Origin: Heliocidaris tuberculata
Lineage: Eukaryota; Echinodermata; Echinoidea; Camarodonta; Echinometridae
Direction of reading: 5' to 3'
Length of the DNA stretch: 64,000 nucleotides
Assembly (NCBI GenBank): GCA_025618425.1
Contig: CM046844.1
Span: forward strand, 16,750,920 to 16,814,919
Shown here: piece by piece, positions 32,690-43,902 of the stretch
Layout of the letters: each line of letters begins with the position of its first letter
Position numbering within the stretch: the stretch's first letter is position 1
Notes under the pieces: model-generated
What the model was told of the DNA's origin: nothing
Databases searched by the model: none
Seen by the model: the letters and a program-made list of their open reading frames with translations, nothing else
Translations under genes and position numbers: made by a program

Positions 32690-33860
32690 ATTAAAGCATC
32701 ACATTATTATCAGTCTTGTGAAGCTGAATATTTCCTCTTTTTCATGGTGTAATCAGCTAAGCATATGAAATTTCGGACGAACTTTTGTGAAACTTTTTAT
32801 TCAAGACGCAAGACGTTGTTTTGAGTTGTCCACTGGCGCTATTGTTGATGCGGTGCATAAATTATTAGGGATAGGTCGCGTCTTCAAGTTAATACAGTTA
32901 GATCCAGACAAGTAGTTTCGCCTAACGACCTATATCATATTAAAGCTGAATATCCCCCTTTTTTCGTGGTGTAATCAGCTAAGCATTATGAAATGTCGAG
33001 CAAACTTTTATTAAAATTTTCATTCAAGACGTTATTCTGGGTTGTCCAAGTGCTCTGTTGTTGCCTAAATTACTGGGGTTAGGTCGCCTAACGACCTATA
33101 TCATGTTTAAAGCTGAATATCCCCCTTTTTTCATGGTGTGATCAGCTAAGCATATGAAATGTCGAGCAAACTTTTATTAAACTTTTATTCATGCACCCTT
33201 TGGAATAACTTGCCGAATGCACTTAAATCTTGCCTTTCCCTTAACTCTTTTAAACATAAATATAAAAGGTTTCTCATTGATTCATAATTTGTTTCATGAT
33301 ACCGATTTTTTTTTCTTTTTCCTCTCTTTCTTTCTTTCCTGTTTTTTTTTTTGTTTGTTTGTTTGTTTTTTGTTTTTTTGTTTTTTGTTGGTTTTTTTTT
33401 TTGGGGGGGGGGTTGTTGATATTTTTGTTTGTATTGTCTTACATGCATGTCTTTTTTGTTTGGGATTAGCCTTTGATAGGCCTATGGTCTTTGTAAATCC
33501 CGCACATTTGCATTCTTTGTTTTATGCCTGTATACTCAAGCTATGTATTCATGTATGTATATTTTGTCTCTTTTTTATGCAAATGTGAAATGAATGAATT
33601 GTATTGAAATTCAAGACGTTATTATGGGTTGTTTAAATGCGCTAATGCGGTGCGTAAATTACTGGGGTTAGGTCGCGATTTTAAATTAAAACACTAAGAT
33701 CCAAACAACTATTTCCGAGAAACGACCTACATCATGTAAAAGCTGAATATCTCCTCGTTTTCATGGTGTAATCAGCTAAACACATAAAATGACGAGCGAA
33801 CTTTTATAATACTTTTCATTCAGGACTTCATTCTGGCTTTTACGAAGTACTTCGCTCAGA
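32690..33860 (+). repeat. ~220-bp tandem family, block 2
   Basis: Units are recognised by AAGCTGAATAT at 32721, 32943, 33109 and 33739, with GTGTAATCAGCTAAGCAT and GGTCGC-containing words between. A truncated LINE splits one unit at ~33192-33607; subtracting it restores a ~220-bp period. Confidence 0.85.
33192..33607 (+). pseudogene. 5'-truncated CR1/L2-like LINE 3' end
   Basis: WNNLPNALKSCLSLNSF and KHKYKRFLID ending in TAA (3286-type position 33286-33288) form the last ~30 residues of an ORF2 of the CR1/L2 group. A T/G-rich 3' UTR and a tail GTGAAATGAATGAATTG follow. ATTCA occurs on both sides of the insertion in the tandem unit, a candidate short target duplication. Confidence 0.75.
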
Positions 33861-34109
33861 AAAAGCATTAAATTTTTCATAATTAGTAAAAACTGTTATT
33901 GCTCTGCCATTCAGACTTCAAGGTAAAACGAAATAATACATTAAGACCGCTTTTCTATACCTTCATTAATTCCCCAAATCTGTCATACCTTTTTTTTTTT
34001 TTTTTTTTACATATTAAAACTTTTTCTTTTTTCGATCGGCCGTTTCGGCGACACCCTAATAGGTCGCTCTTGTGTGGTCGCCAGATTCAGGGACACTAGT
34101 CTTAGGCCA

Positions 34110-35417
34110 TGAGCCTGTCCCGAAATAGTCATCCCATTTTACACATAATTTAGACCCCGTAAAATTACTTAGACCATCTAAGTCATTGACAAAAAGGTTG
34201 TAAGCCTGACCGTAGCCGCCGGGTTTAGCCCCCAGAGCCCCCCCCCCCCCCAAAGAGACCCCAAAGTCGGATCGATTTCACCCCATCTCCCCCATGCACC
34301 AAACTTTGTCAGCAGGAAGTAGTATGATTGGATATTACAAAACTCAAAAATTTCCATCGGGATGGGGTGTCAGACGGCCCCTAAAAATTGGGGTAAATTT
34401 TTCCCAGAGACCAAATTTTGTCAGAAGGAAGAGCTATGGATGTACATTCCAAAAATATAAAAACTGACAAAATTGTCCATCGGGAAGGGGGTGTCAGACC
34501 CCCTGAAATGAAAACTCCAAAGTGCCCTTTGTGCCCTTTGACAACGCTTTGCCCCCCCCCCCCGAAAAAAATGCTCTGTGTGGAAAGAAAACCCATTTTC
34601 TTACCGTCTATTATAATTAAACATTGTTTTATTCAATTCACTTTGAATTTTCATAACATAATTTCGAGTATAATAATCTTCTTGAGGTGCAGTTTGGTGT
34701 CAACTTCTTTTGATTAATAAGTTATTAAATTGTGAACATGTATTGCTTTCTCAAAAGTAGGCCTAGCCAAAAAATTGTCAGGATTATATGTAAACACACC
34801 CATTGTTCATCTTCACCTGTTTGACGAGGCATAATTGCACCAAATAACACCAAATTGCACCTCAAGAAGATTATTATACTCAAAATCATGTTAAGAAAAT
34901 TTAAAGTGAATTGAATAAAATGCTTTTGAATTATCATAGTCAGAAGGTAAGAAAATGGATTTCTTTCCATACATAGCATTGGGGCACTTTGGAGTTTTCA
35001 TTTCAGGGGGTCTGACACCCCCTTCCCGATGGACAGTTTTGTCAGTTTTTATACTTTTGGAATGTACATCCATAGCTCTTCCTTCTGACAAAATTTGGTC
35101 TCTGGGCTTCAAGGGGAAAAATTTATCCCAATTTTTAGGGGCCGTCTGACACCCCATCCCGACGGAAATTTTTGTCAGGTTTTTGTGTTTTGTAATGTCC
35201 AGTCATATTAATTCCTACTGACAAAGTTTGGTGCATGGGGGAGATAAGGTGAAATCGATCCCACTTTGGGGTCCCTTTTGGGGGCTCTGGGGGCTAAACC
35301 CGGCGGCTACGGTCAGGCTGACAACCTTTTTGTCAGTGACTTAGATGGTCTAAGTAACTTTACGGGGTCAAATATTATGTGTAAAATGGGGTGACTATTT
35401 CGGAACAGACTCCTAGA
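34110..35417. mobile_element. 1.3-kb fold-back element
   Basis: Arms 34110-34702 and ~34851-35417 are reverse complements over nearly their full length. Matching words include GAAATAGTCA, GCCGCCGGGTTTAGCCCCCA, GTGTCAGACGGCCCCTAAAA and AGAGCTATGGATGTACATTC. The ~150-bp spacer contains CACCAAATAACACCAAATTG. The frames at 34418-34717 and 34891-35157 encode the same peptide from the two arms and are not genes. No target duplication was identified. Confidence 0.85.
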
Positions 35418-35516
35418 CTATTTAAGGTCATTGCGCTACCACTCACTCCATGCTCCAGCGGTCCAATTCAGCGATCAACGCATGTGGCCAGTGAAAAAAA
35501 TACTATTCTGCTAGTA
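35418..35516. other. Short spacer between fold-back elements
   Basis: Unremarkable sequence ending with the TA (35515-35516) at the edge of the next element. Confidence 0.6.
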
Positions 35517-36589
35517 GTCTAGTCGGAAAGGGGGGTTCCCGTGCACCATCGAGATAGATTTTTTTAACCAACTTTTTTATAATGCCTGAAGTGTCCAGTT
35601 AATGAATTTAGATTTTCCCATTTCCAAATCGTGTCCCACGGTGTTCAAAATCGGCCATTTTGGCAGCCATCTTGAATTTTTGATGAAATTCCATAATTAG
35701 CATATCTTTTGAATTAGACATCATGCATGAATGAATAAAACAGCTTTTTTTAGTAATAATAGGACGAGGAATCTTGATTCAGAGAGTTATTTTTGTGATT
35801 TGAGTAACCCGGATTTCACAAAACATAAAAAAGTGTGAAAAAAGTGATAAAATTTGCACAAAAAGTCGTGCATCTTAACGTCATTTTGTTTTTCAACTAG
35901 TAAAAACAATGATAACCTGCAAATTTTTACTAAAATATGTTGGGAGGGATCTAATCATGATTTTCATGCATAAATTTACACATATGCCTTAAAAATGTAC
36001 CAGTATGGTCAGCTTAATGACACCTCTCAGATTAAATACATGCGATTTTCATGCAAAATCGAGACCCATTGGCTATTGTGTGCGAAACCCCATAGAATTC
36101 TGTGTGTTAGAAGCGGCACAGTTGAGATGCTTTTACCAGCATGAGTGGTTAGAGTTATACGTTGAGTTATGGGTGTAAAAATATATAAAATTTAATTGAT
36201 TTTTATAGTGTACATTGAGTACTTTGTAGTGTTTGATGGTTTATATACTCAAAGACAGTAAAATTAATCATTTGAGACCAAATCGAACATAGATACACAT
36301 TGCAGTAGATTAGGGTAATGTTTGCGCGTTAGAGAAGGCACGTTTCGAACCCTCTTCCAATATGATTGGTAAGATTCATGCATGTTCAAACCATAGATGT
36401 ATGGTTCAAACATACATTGATGTTTAAAAATTAATATGATTTGTGTCGATAATGCTGTACGTAACGGAAAGGTTTAAGAATAACAGAATTTCGTTGTTTA
36501 AGATAGCAATATGCCTTCTTGCGATCCAACACACCTTGATAATTTAATGATTCATAAACGTAAGGTGTATCACTTTGTAAATGGTGGTG

Positions 36590-37092
36590 TCACACCTTGG
36601 CGTTTTAGCCAGCGTATGCCCGACGTATGAGGAATTTGGCGAATACGCTGGCGTACGTCGAATACGTTACGGGTAAGTTTTGCATACGTTAAGAGCACGC
36701 TAAAACACGCTGGTATACGTCGTCATACGGCGAGGTCGTCGAAAAATTTTGTGCAAGCACAAAATTTTTCGACGTATGCCAGCGTATGGCTCATACGTCC
36801 CGCATACGCGGGCCATAAGTTGTAGGTAAGTTACGCGATCGTTGACACACGTTGACACACGTTACTCGTAAGTTACTCATAAGTCGAAATACGTCGAGAT
36901 ATAGTCTAGCGTACCCCAAAACTTACTTCTAACCTATGAGTAACGTGCTTTGAACGTATGTGTAACTTAACTCCAACGTATATTGACGTATGAAGACGTA
37001 TTTGACGTGCTCCGGACGATCACAAAACTTACTGAACGTGTTTCTAACTTACAGCTACCGTATAATGGCGTATTGACAACGTTTAGAGGAAC
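36590..37092 (+). repeat. CGTA-word-rich block
   Basis: Words such as GCGTATG, GACGTAT, ATACGT, GTAAGTTAC and ACGTTACTC recur dozens of times without a fixed period. CpG is abundant although the surroundings are CpG-poor. It may be a degenerate short-unit repeat or a binding-site cluster. Confidence 0.7.
36738..36773. repeat. Perfect 17-bp-arm hairpin
   Basis: GTCGAAAAATTTTGTGC, AA, GCACAAAATTTTTCGAC. It sits near the middle of the CGTA-rich block. Confidence 0.9.
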
Positions 37093-37095
37093 TGG

Positions 37096-37105
37096 TATAT
37101 AAAAA
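37096..37105 (+). promoter_or_regulatory. TATA-box-like sequence
   Basis: TATATAAAAA lies 32 bases before the ATG at 37137 and immediately after the CGTA-rich block, a plausible core-promoter position. Confidence 0.4.
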
Positions 37106-37136
37106 TGGGGTTCACAAGAGGAACCCATCAGAACTC

Positions 37137-37250
37137 ATGAAGACACGTCCACGCCCCCGCCCATGGCCAGGGGACTTCTTGGCAGCGTTCTTCGAAGTGT
37201 TCTTCGGCATGGCGGTGGTGTTGATACTAGTCTGCAAGCACAGACCCTAA
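37137..37250 (+). CDS. Hypothetical 37-residue single-pass membrane peptide
   Basis: ATG at 37137, TAA at 37248-37250. The N-terminus MKTRPRPRPWPGD is basic and proline-rich. FLAAFFEVFFGMAVVLILVC is a continuous hydrophobic helix of about 20 residues, and the C-terminus KHRP is basic. Local GC is higher than in neighbouring non-coding DNA. A TATA box lies 32 bases upstream, leaving room for only a very short leader. It is located in the core of a long-arm transposon-like element. No family is recognised. It could be a micropeptide, a first exon, or a chance frame. Confidence 0.35.
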   Translation: MKTRPRPRPWPGDFLAAFFEVFFGMAVVLILVCKHRP

Positions 37251-37273
37251 TTTGACACTTTATCAAAAAATCA

Positions 37274-37684
37274 TTGTGTCTTGAGAGGAGCCTAATCCAG
37301 CTACCTACTGGTCGTGTCAATATAGGTCAGGAGCAGCTACAGTACATGGCCTATGGTAGTCTTACAGCGCAGACTCTCTTGTACGACAGACCAGGGTTTG
37401 TGCCTGCAAACTATGCCATGGCATCCATAAAACATGCCAAAACATACAAGGGGCATGACAAACAGCTTATCACCGACTTAGGCGCGTTTTTCAACATTTG
37501 GCGCGTTTTCCTCTATACACTGTCTTGCTCTATAATTTATGTAGATAGCAATATAACATCGTATATTAGGGCTCCTTTCATTTCATCAATATCAAATTGT
37601 GTGGAATACAAACACCAAACTGTTCACCCACTAATTTATGTTGGACGCACGTTTGGCAATGGTGGTACTTTTTCTGAGGGGTAG
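37274..37684 (+). CDS. Hypothetical ORF, 136 codons
   Basis: Uninterrupted frame 23 bp after the membrane-peptide ORF, in a different frame. It contains YGSLTAQTLLYDRPGFVPAN, YAMASIKHAKTYKGHDKQLI and a hydrophobic stretch VFLYTLSCSIIYV. The composition is ordinary rather than low-complexity, which sets it apart from most frames in the window. No domain is recognised. It may be a fragment of a gene carried by the surrounding inverted-repeat element, or chance. Confidence 0.3.
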   Translation: MCLERSLIQLPTGRVNIGQEQLQYMAYGSLTAQTLLYDRPGFVPANYAMASIKHAKTYKGHDKQLITDLGAFFNIWRVFLYTLSCSIIYVDSNITSYIRAPFISSISNCVEYKHQTVHPLIYVGRTFGNGGTFSEG

Positions 37685-38129
37685 ATGCTGAGAAGTGAGA
37701 TGAACCAACAACGTCAACGAGCATGACAAAGCAACATTGGCAACATCAACATGCAGCCGGCCGGCTATATCAACAAGACACCAATTGGGAACTCTGTGAT
37801 GTCTTGCGAGGCTTTGAGAAAATAACATACATGTAGTTTGCTAGTTTACGTGTATCTTCATATGGACTCACGCAAAGCACGTCACCCCTTTTTACATACT
37901 CCATGAGACTGCATATGATTTAGGTCAGCAGTCGGTTCATTCAGGGCCAAAAAGCCCGTTGGGGGCCACAAGTATTATGTGTGGCAGTATATTTACCAAA
38001 AAAGCTGTCCCTCTCTAACACTCTCTCACCTACGAAAAGTGGATCAATCCATTAGGCCTTGCACGCAAAATTGCTAGTAGGCCAAATGAAACAATAAAAA
38101 TTAAGTAATGGAATGTTAATCGATCGACT

Positions 38130-38300
38130 GCAACCCAGGGTACGGCCACCTCTCATTTCCTCCCTGTCATGCCTGTGTCACTCCATCTCTCCCTCACGCT
38201 ATTTCTCTCCCTTAGTATCTGTTCTGTCTCCATTTTCACTCCCTATCCTCCCCCTTCCCCTCTCTCCATCACTAATTTGATCCTTCCCCCTCAGCGCGTG

Positions 38301-38335
<35 letters not shown>

Positions 38336-38760
38336 CCCTCTCTCATGAATATACCACCCACTCCCTTGTACCATCTCCCTCTTCAATAACCAGTTTCTCT
38401 GCTTCTCTGTCTGTTTCTCTCTTTGACTCTGTCTGTCTGTTTTTTGCTCTCAATCATCCCCCGTCTCTCCTTTCTTCCCTGTCTTGCCTTGACTTGCCTT
38501 CTCTTCTGTTCTCTCCTCCTCATCTACTTTCTCTCCCCACCCTTCTCAGTCACCATCTTCCTCTCATGTCCTTTATCCCTTTTCTCTCCCTGTCTCCCTT
38601 GCCTCTGCATCCTCTCTCCGTCTTTCTCCTCTCCCTCTCTATATTATGACTCTCCCCCCCCCCCTCTCTCTCTCTCTCTCTAAACCTCCCCTTTCGTTTT
38701 CTCCCTCTCTCTAGCTCTCTCTGTCTCTGCATCTTCTTTCCCTTTGTCATGTCTCTGTCC
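38130..38760 (+). repeat. ~600-bp polypyrimidine region
   Basis: Dominated by CTCTCT, CCCTCC and TCTGTC words, including a long pure (CT)n at 38304-38330. The open frames here reflect the tract. Confidence 0.93.
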
Positions 38761-39989
38761 TGACATCTTAGTTAATTTTGAGATAATCATCTTCATTACT
38801 CCAAAACTATATACGCTATTAATTGATTTCATGAAATCATTCCAAGCAAAATAATTTTAAAAATATCATAACATATAATTGAAAGATTTTTATCATCAAA
38901 CCCCATGGAAAACTCATCAATTACTAAAATTGGTGGTAAAATTGCTGTCAATATTAAGTATTGTGGGATAAGATCTTTAAATTGAAAATAGATTATCATT
39001 TTGATACCTTGTTGACTTTCTATTCTAAAACAATATTGTTAATGTATATAATTCTAAAACAAAATATAAGGAAAAGAACATTTCCAACCAAAGATGTCAT
39101 TACCTTCATTTTGAGAAGCTCATGACAGGAGAAACAGATAGACGAACCGTCAAGACAAGCACAGAATGTTACCCTAATCCACTGAAATTTGTATCTCTGT
39201 TCGATTTGGTCTCATATGATTATGTCTTGAGTATAAACCATCAAGCACTACACAGTATTCAATGTACACTATAAAAATCAGTTAAATTTCATGCATTTAT
39301 GCCCATAGCTCAACGTATAACTCTTACCACATATGTGGTAAAAGCGTCTCAACAGTGCCGCTTCTAACACACAGAAGTCTATGGGGTTACGCACACAATA
39401 GCCAATGGGCCTCGATTTTGCATGAAAAACGTATGTATTTCCTATAATGAGAGGTATCATTAAGCTGAACCATACTGGTACATTTTAAGGTATATGTGTC
39501 AATTTATGCATGAAAGTCATGATTAGATCCCTCTCAACATGATTATTTTAGTAAAAATTTGCAGGTTATTGTTTTTACTAGTTGAAAAACAAGATGACGT
39601 TAAGATGAACGATTTTTGGTGCAAATTTTATCACTTTTTTCACACTTTGATGTTTTGTGTAATCCAGATTACTCAAATCACAAAAATAACTCTGTGAATC
39701 GATTCCTCATCTTATTATTAGTCAAAAAGCTGTTTTATTCATTCATGCATGATTTCTAATTCAAAAGATATGCTTATTATGGAATTTCATCAAAAGTTCA
39801 AGATGGCTGCCAGAATGGCCGATTTTGAACCCCATGGGACACGATTTGGCAATGGGAACATCAGAATTCATTAACTAGACACTTCAGGCATTATAAAAAA
39901 GTTGGTTAAAAAAATGTATCTCGATGATGCACGGGAACCCCCCCCCCCCCCCTTTCCGACTAGACTATAGGGAGAAGTGAAAATTCTGC

Positions 39990-40235
39990 AAAATCAAAAA
40001 TGTTGCTGCTAAATCAAAATTTTACTCAGAAATGCTCTGACAAGCAAAAAAAAAAAAAAAAAAAAAAGGTTATCAGCATTTTTTTGGAGGGGGAATTTTT
40101 AATCAAAAATTCTCTGACAAGCAAAAAGCAATAAATAAATACAAAAAAAAAAAAGGTTCTCAGCATTTTGTTTGGGGTGTATTTTCACTCAAAAATTCTC
40201 TGACACGCAAAAACAAAAACAAAAAAAAACCCACC
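39990..40235 (+). repeat. ~90-bp minisatellite, three degenerate units
   Basis: Each unit contains TCTCTGACAAGCAAAAA, an A-run, GGTTCTCAGCATTTT, a G-run and TTTTCACTCAAAA. The A-run lengths vary. Confidence 0.8.
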
Positions 40236-40383
40236 AGAATTCTGCTAAAATTCTGCTAGATTTTGTCAAATTATGCCTAGCATAATGCTAGATGCTAAAG
40301 TGGTCAAAATTCTGCCAGAAAGCAGAATTCTGCCAACTCTGGCAACCTTGGATCAACGTCACGTCTAGTCCACTGCCTGGACT

Positions 40384-40544
40384 GTTCGCGCACGAACGCG
40401 ATCCGTTGAGAAAATAATACACCCCCAACGCTAAAACTGATATAGCCCTCCCAAATCGACCCTCGCTGTTCGCGCACGAACGCGATCCGTTGAGAAACTA
40501 ATACACCCCAACGCTAAAACTGATATAGCCCTTCCAAATCGACG
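40384..40544 (+). repeat. 84-bp unit in two tandem copies
   Basis: GTTCGCGCACGAACGCGATC at 40384 recurs at 40468. The rest of the unit (ATACACCCC..AACGCTAAAACTG) is nearly identical. TTCGCGCACGAA is close to palindromic. Confidence 0.93.
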
Positions 40545-40900
40545 GGTGAAATTGTGGGGATCGCGCGATTAGTGGAGAGTCGCGCTCTGTGTGGGATATG
40601 CGTGTAGAGAAAGAGCAGCGTTAGGGAATAAACCAAATATAAAAAACGGATAGAATCTAGACTACGTCACGTCACGCAGCGATTCAAGGAGGAGCGCGAG
40701 CGGACCTAGATTGGGCTACTTTTGGCGACCACTTCAGCGGCCACTCGTGGGCACCAGTGGCACCGAACCGCGTGCGCGTGACGCTGCAGAGAACAATAAA
40801 AATACGCTGTATGGTGTCCTCAAAAGAGACAATACAAAAGGACAAAATAGTGACACCGTGAATTCCGGTTCAGCACAGGTAGGAAACACTGAGCCACTCG
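40545..40900 (+). promoter_or_regulatory. CpG-rich block with TATA-like motif and splice donor
   Basis: Locally dense in CpG (GATCGCGCGATTAG, GTCACGTCACGCAGCG, GGAGCGCGAGCGG). A TATA-like ATATAAAAAA lies at 40637-40646 and a good splice donor, CACAGGTAGGA, has its GT at 40879-40880. The only ATG-started frame between them is a 16-codon one. This would fit a promoter plus non-coding first exon of a host gene, but no downstream exon was found. AACACTGAG..CTCAGTGTT (40886-40911) forms a 9-bp-stem hairpin before a T-run. Confidence 0.3.
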
Positions 40901-40915
40901 CTCAGTGTTTGACCT

Positions 40916-41002
40916 TTTTTTTTTTTTTTTTTTTTTTTTTGCTTGCTTGTCAGAGAATCATGGAGCAAAACGTCTGAGAACCCCCCCCCCCCCCCCCCCC
41001 AC
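40916..41002 (+). repeat. T-run and C-run
   Basis: ~25 T residues from 40916 and ~22 C residues at 40981-41002. Confidence 0.95.
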
Positions 41003-41039
41003 TGAGTGACTTTTTGAGGGCTGGAGAAAAAAAAATTGT

Positions 41040-41600
41040 CGCAAAATCAGCTAAGAATAAGAAACGTCGAGCGAATTTTTATAGCATTTTGTATTCAGGA
41101 CTTCATTTTGAGTTATGCGAAATTTGGATTAAGGCGTTATTGTTGATGCGGAGCGTACATATCTTGGGGTGGGTCGCAACTTTGAGTTAAAACAGTAAGA
41201 TCCAGACAACTTGCTCCGAGTACCGACCTATACCATGAGAAAGCCGAGTATCTCCTCTTTTTGAAGCACTAATCAGCCAAGAAAAGGAAATGTCGAGCGA
41301 GTTTTTATAGCACTTTTTATTCTGGACTTCATTTTAAATTATGCGAAATTTGGATTAAGGCGCTATTGTTGAGACGGAGCGTATATCTTGGGGTGGGTCG
41401 CAACTTTGAGTTAAAACAGTAAGATCCAGACAACTTGCTCCGGGCACCGACCTATACCACGATAAAGCTGAGTATCTCCTCTTTTTGAAGCACTAATCAG
41501 CTAAGAATAAGAAATGTCGAGCGAGTTTTTATATTACTTTTATTGAAGGACTTCAATTTGAGTTGCGAGAAGTCATGCGCTACAATACGCCGCTCACGAT
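41040..41600 (+). repeat. ~220-bp tandem family, block 3
   Basis: Two-plus units marked by GAGTATCTCCTCTTTTTGAAG at ~41248 and ~41473 and by GATCCAGACAACTTGCTCCG. Same unit type as block 2, with closer internal similarity. Confidence 0.85.
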
Positions 41601-41822
41601 TACGTAAATTAAAATGTTAGATTTGCAATATTTTTTTAATACATCATTCGTATGACCCATAATATTCAAACTGAAAGATAATCATGCTTTTAGGCCCTTT
41701 TTATACCTTTACAGTTTACACAAACCCAGACTAGGAAATAAACACCCTTGTACCTAGTTTTCCTTTTTAGAAAAAAAAAATCGTTTTCAATTGTACTTTT
41801 CGGCGACACCCTAATTGGTCGC
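41601..41822. other. Spacer ending in a recurrent GGCGACACCCTAAT motif
   Basis: CGGCGACACCCTAATTGGTC just before block 4 recurs as CGGCGACACCCTAATAGGTC at 34047 and, degenerate, near 50372, always at an edge of the tandem family and always in the same orientation. Confidence 0.6.
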
Positions 41823-43110
41823 AGGGCTCAAAACAGCATACCGGAGATGTTATCCGCATACTACACACGGAAATGGACCGAATTCGTTTTTATCTTTGAA
41901 TACTTTTTAAAGTATCGTATGACATTTTAACTAAATCATGACCTATATGAGATTAAAGCTGAATAGTTACTCTTTACTCTCATATATGTCACATGCCGAA
42001 ACTTTTTGTCTGGGTCTTATTGTTTTAAATTGAAATCAGGGCTCAAAACGTCATACCGGGGGTCTTATCCGCATAGGACATACGGAAATGGACGAAATTC
42101 GTTTTTATCTTTGAATACTTTTTAAATTATCGTATGACATTTTAACTGAATCATGACCTATATGAGATTAAAGCTGAATAGTTTCTCTTCAGTCATATAT
42201 ATGTCACATGCCGAAAATTTTTGTCTGGGTCTTATTGTTTTAAATTGAAATCAGGGCTCAAAACGTCATACCGGGGGTCTTATCCGCATAGGACATACGG
42301 AAATGGACGAAATTCGTTTTTATCTTTGAATACTTTTTAAAGTTATCGTATGACATTTTAACTGAATCATGACCTATATGAGATTAAAGCTGAATAGTTG
42401 CTCTTCACTCTCATAATAATGTCACATGCCGAAACTTTTTGTCTGAATCTTACTGTTTGAAAGAGCATTTAGGGCTCAAACCGACATACAGGAGGTCTTA
42501 TCCGTACAATATATCGGAAATGTACAGGATTCGTTTTTAACTTTAAAGCCTTTTAAAACTATCGTATGACATTTTAACTAAATAATGACTTATATGAGAT
42601 TAAAGCTGAATAGTTGCTCTTTACTCTCATATATGTCACATGCCGAAACTTTTTGTCTGGGTCTTACTGTTTTAAATTGAAATCAGGGCTCAAAACAGCA
42701 TACGGGAGGTCTTATCCGCATAATACACACGGAAATTGACGAAATGCGTTTTTAACTTTTAAGGCTTTTAAAACTATCTTATGACATTTTAACTAAATAG
42801 TGATTCACATGGGATTAAAGCTGAATAATTGCTCTTTACTCTCATATATTTCACATGCCGAAACTTTTTGTGAAATCAGGGATCAAAACAGCATACCGGA
42901 GGTCTTATCCGCACAATATAGCGGAAATGTACAGAATTCGTTTTTGACTTTGAAGCCTTTTAAAATTATCGTATGACATTTTAACTAAATCCTGGCCTAT
43001 ATGAGGTTAAAGATGAATAGTTGTTCTTTAATCTCATATATGTCACATGCCAAAACTTTTTGTCTGGGTCTTACTGTTTTAAAGTGAAATCAGGGGTCAA
43101 ACCTACGTTT
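41823..43110 (+). repeat. ~215-bp tandem family, block 4 (six units)
   Basis: AGGGCTCAAAAC-type words at 41823, 42038, 42253, 42471, 42684, 42878 and 43092. Each unit also carries TATCGTATGACATTTTAACT, ATTAAAGCTGAATAGTTGCT and CACATGCCGAAACTTTTTGT. Opposite orientation to block 5. Confidence 0.93.
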
Positions 43111-43659
43111 TCTTCCATTTCTTGTCATTCCTGGCTACAAATCGTTTTGTTTTTTTTCTTCGATCATTCCGTCGGATCACTACGTTCCCTGGTGACAAGA
43201 AACGCTACCCTAGCAATATCTCTTTGTTTTTGCCCACATATGTCATGAATATCGAGAACATAATTCCCACTATAGCATTTTGGAATTTGAAATAAAGTAA
43301 TTACAAACCTATGTATATATTTTTACTAGAGGGATAGAGCAGCTATAGTTTATTTAAAAGGGACATGATTTTTAAATGCAATATTGCACGGGAAGGGGAT
43401 ATATAAAAAAGGAAAATTGAGAAATACCAAACACAAGTAGCGAAAATGAGAAATGTTATTAGCGAGGGGAGGGGCTATACAAAAGGGGCAGAAAAACATA
43501 AGTGGTAGCGCGAATGGGGGAGGAGCAAAAACACTGTTACTATAAGAAGGGAGTGGACATAAATGAATAAATCACTATTGCCAATCTAGGCCAAATTAAA
43601 TTATGAATTATGATAGTATAAGAACACTGGTCTACTGGGAGGGGGGGGGGTGGCTTGTG
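43111..43659. other. Spacer between inverted tandem blocks, nothing coding
   Basis: A short AT-rich stretch and G-rich patches (43625-43650). No gene recognised. Confidence 0.55.
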
Positions 43660-43671
43660 GGCGCTGCAGCG

Positions 43672-43902
43672 TCCATATGTCCACAACCCGGTTCCGTGAC
43701 ATTTGCTCCTGCGACTATTGCTCCGGTCTAACTTTGCCAGGCTAATCCTAAAACTAAACCTAACCCTAACCCTAACCCTAATCCTAATCCTAATCTTCAC
43801 ATTGTCCTTAACAAAAAACTAAATCATGACCTTGACCTTAACCTTTGACCTTTCGAGATATGGATGGAGGAGCAAATGTCGCTGGAGAAAATGTCGTGTC
43901 AC
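43672..43902. mobile_element. Fold-back MITE with telomere-like hexamers
   Basis: GACATTTGCTCCTGCGAC near 43699 is mirrored by GGAGCAAATGTCGCTGGAG near 43868. Between them lie CCTAACCCTAACCCTAACCC-type repeats (43755-43793). I associate the GACATTTGCTCC arms with a common marine-invertebrate MITE, which is recollection. Confidence 0.6.

Larger units (their letters stand above)
35517..39965. mobile_element. 4.45-kb TA-flanked element with ~800-bp inverted arms
   Basis: Left end GTCTAGTCGGAAAGGGGGG and right end CCTTTCCGACTAGAC are inverted repeats with TA outside each (35515-35516, 39966-39967). Arms 35517-36320 and ~39165-39965 match in reverse complement throughout: GTGCACCATCGAGAT, CATTTTGGCAGCCATCTTGA, AATAATAGGACGAGGAAT-like and GACCAAATCGAACA. 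The 2.8-kb core is unlike the arms and contains a CGTA-rich block, a TATA-preceded short ORF, a 136-codon ORF and a pyrimidine tract. No known transposase was recognised. Confidence 0.83.

Noticed and set aside
38423..38750. Ser/Leu/Pro-rich 86-codon frame and Arg/Glu-rich antisense frame
   Set aside because: Products of the polypyrimidine region.
40886..40940. Hairpin followed by a T-run resembling a rho-independent terminator
   Set aside because: Bacterial-type termination is not expected in this eukaryotic context. The T-run is a homopolymer like many others here.
43752..43800. True telomere or chromosome end
   Set aside because: Only a few CCCTAA units embedded in a fold-back MITE with sequence continuing on both sides.
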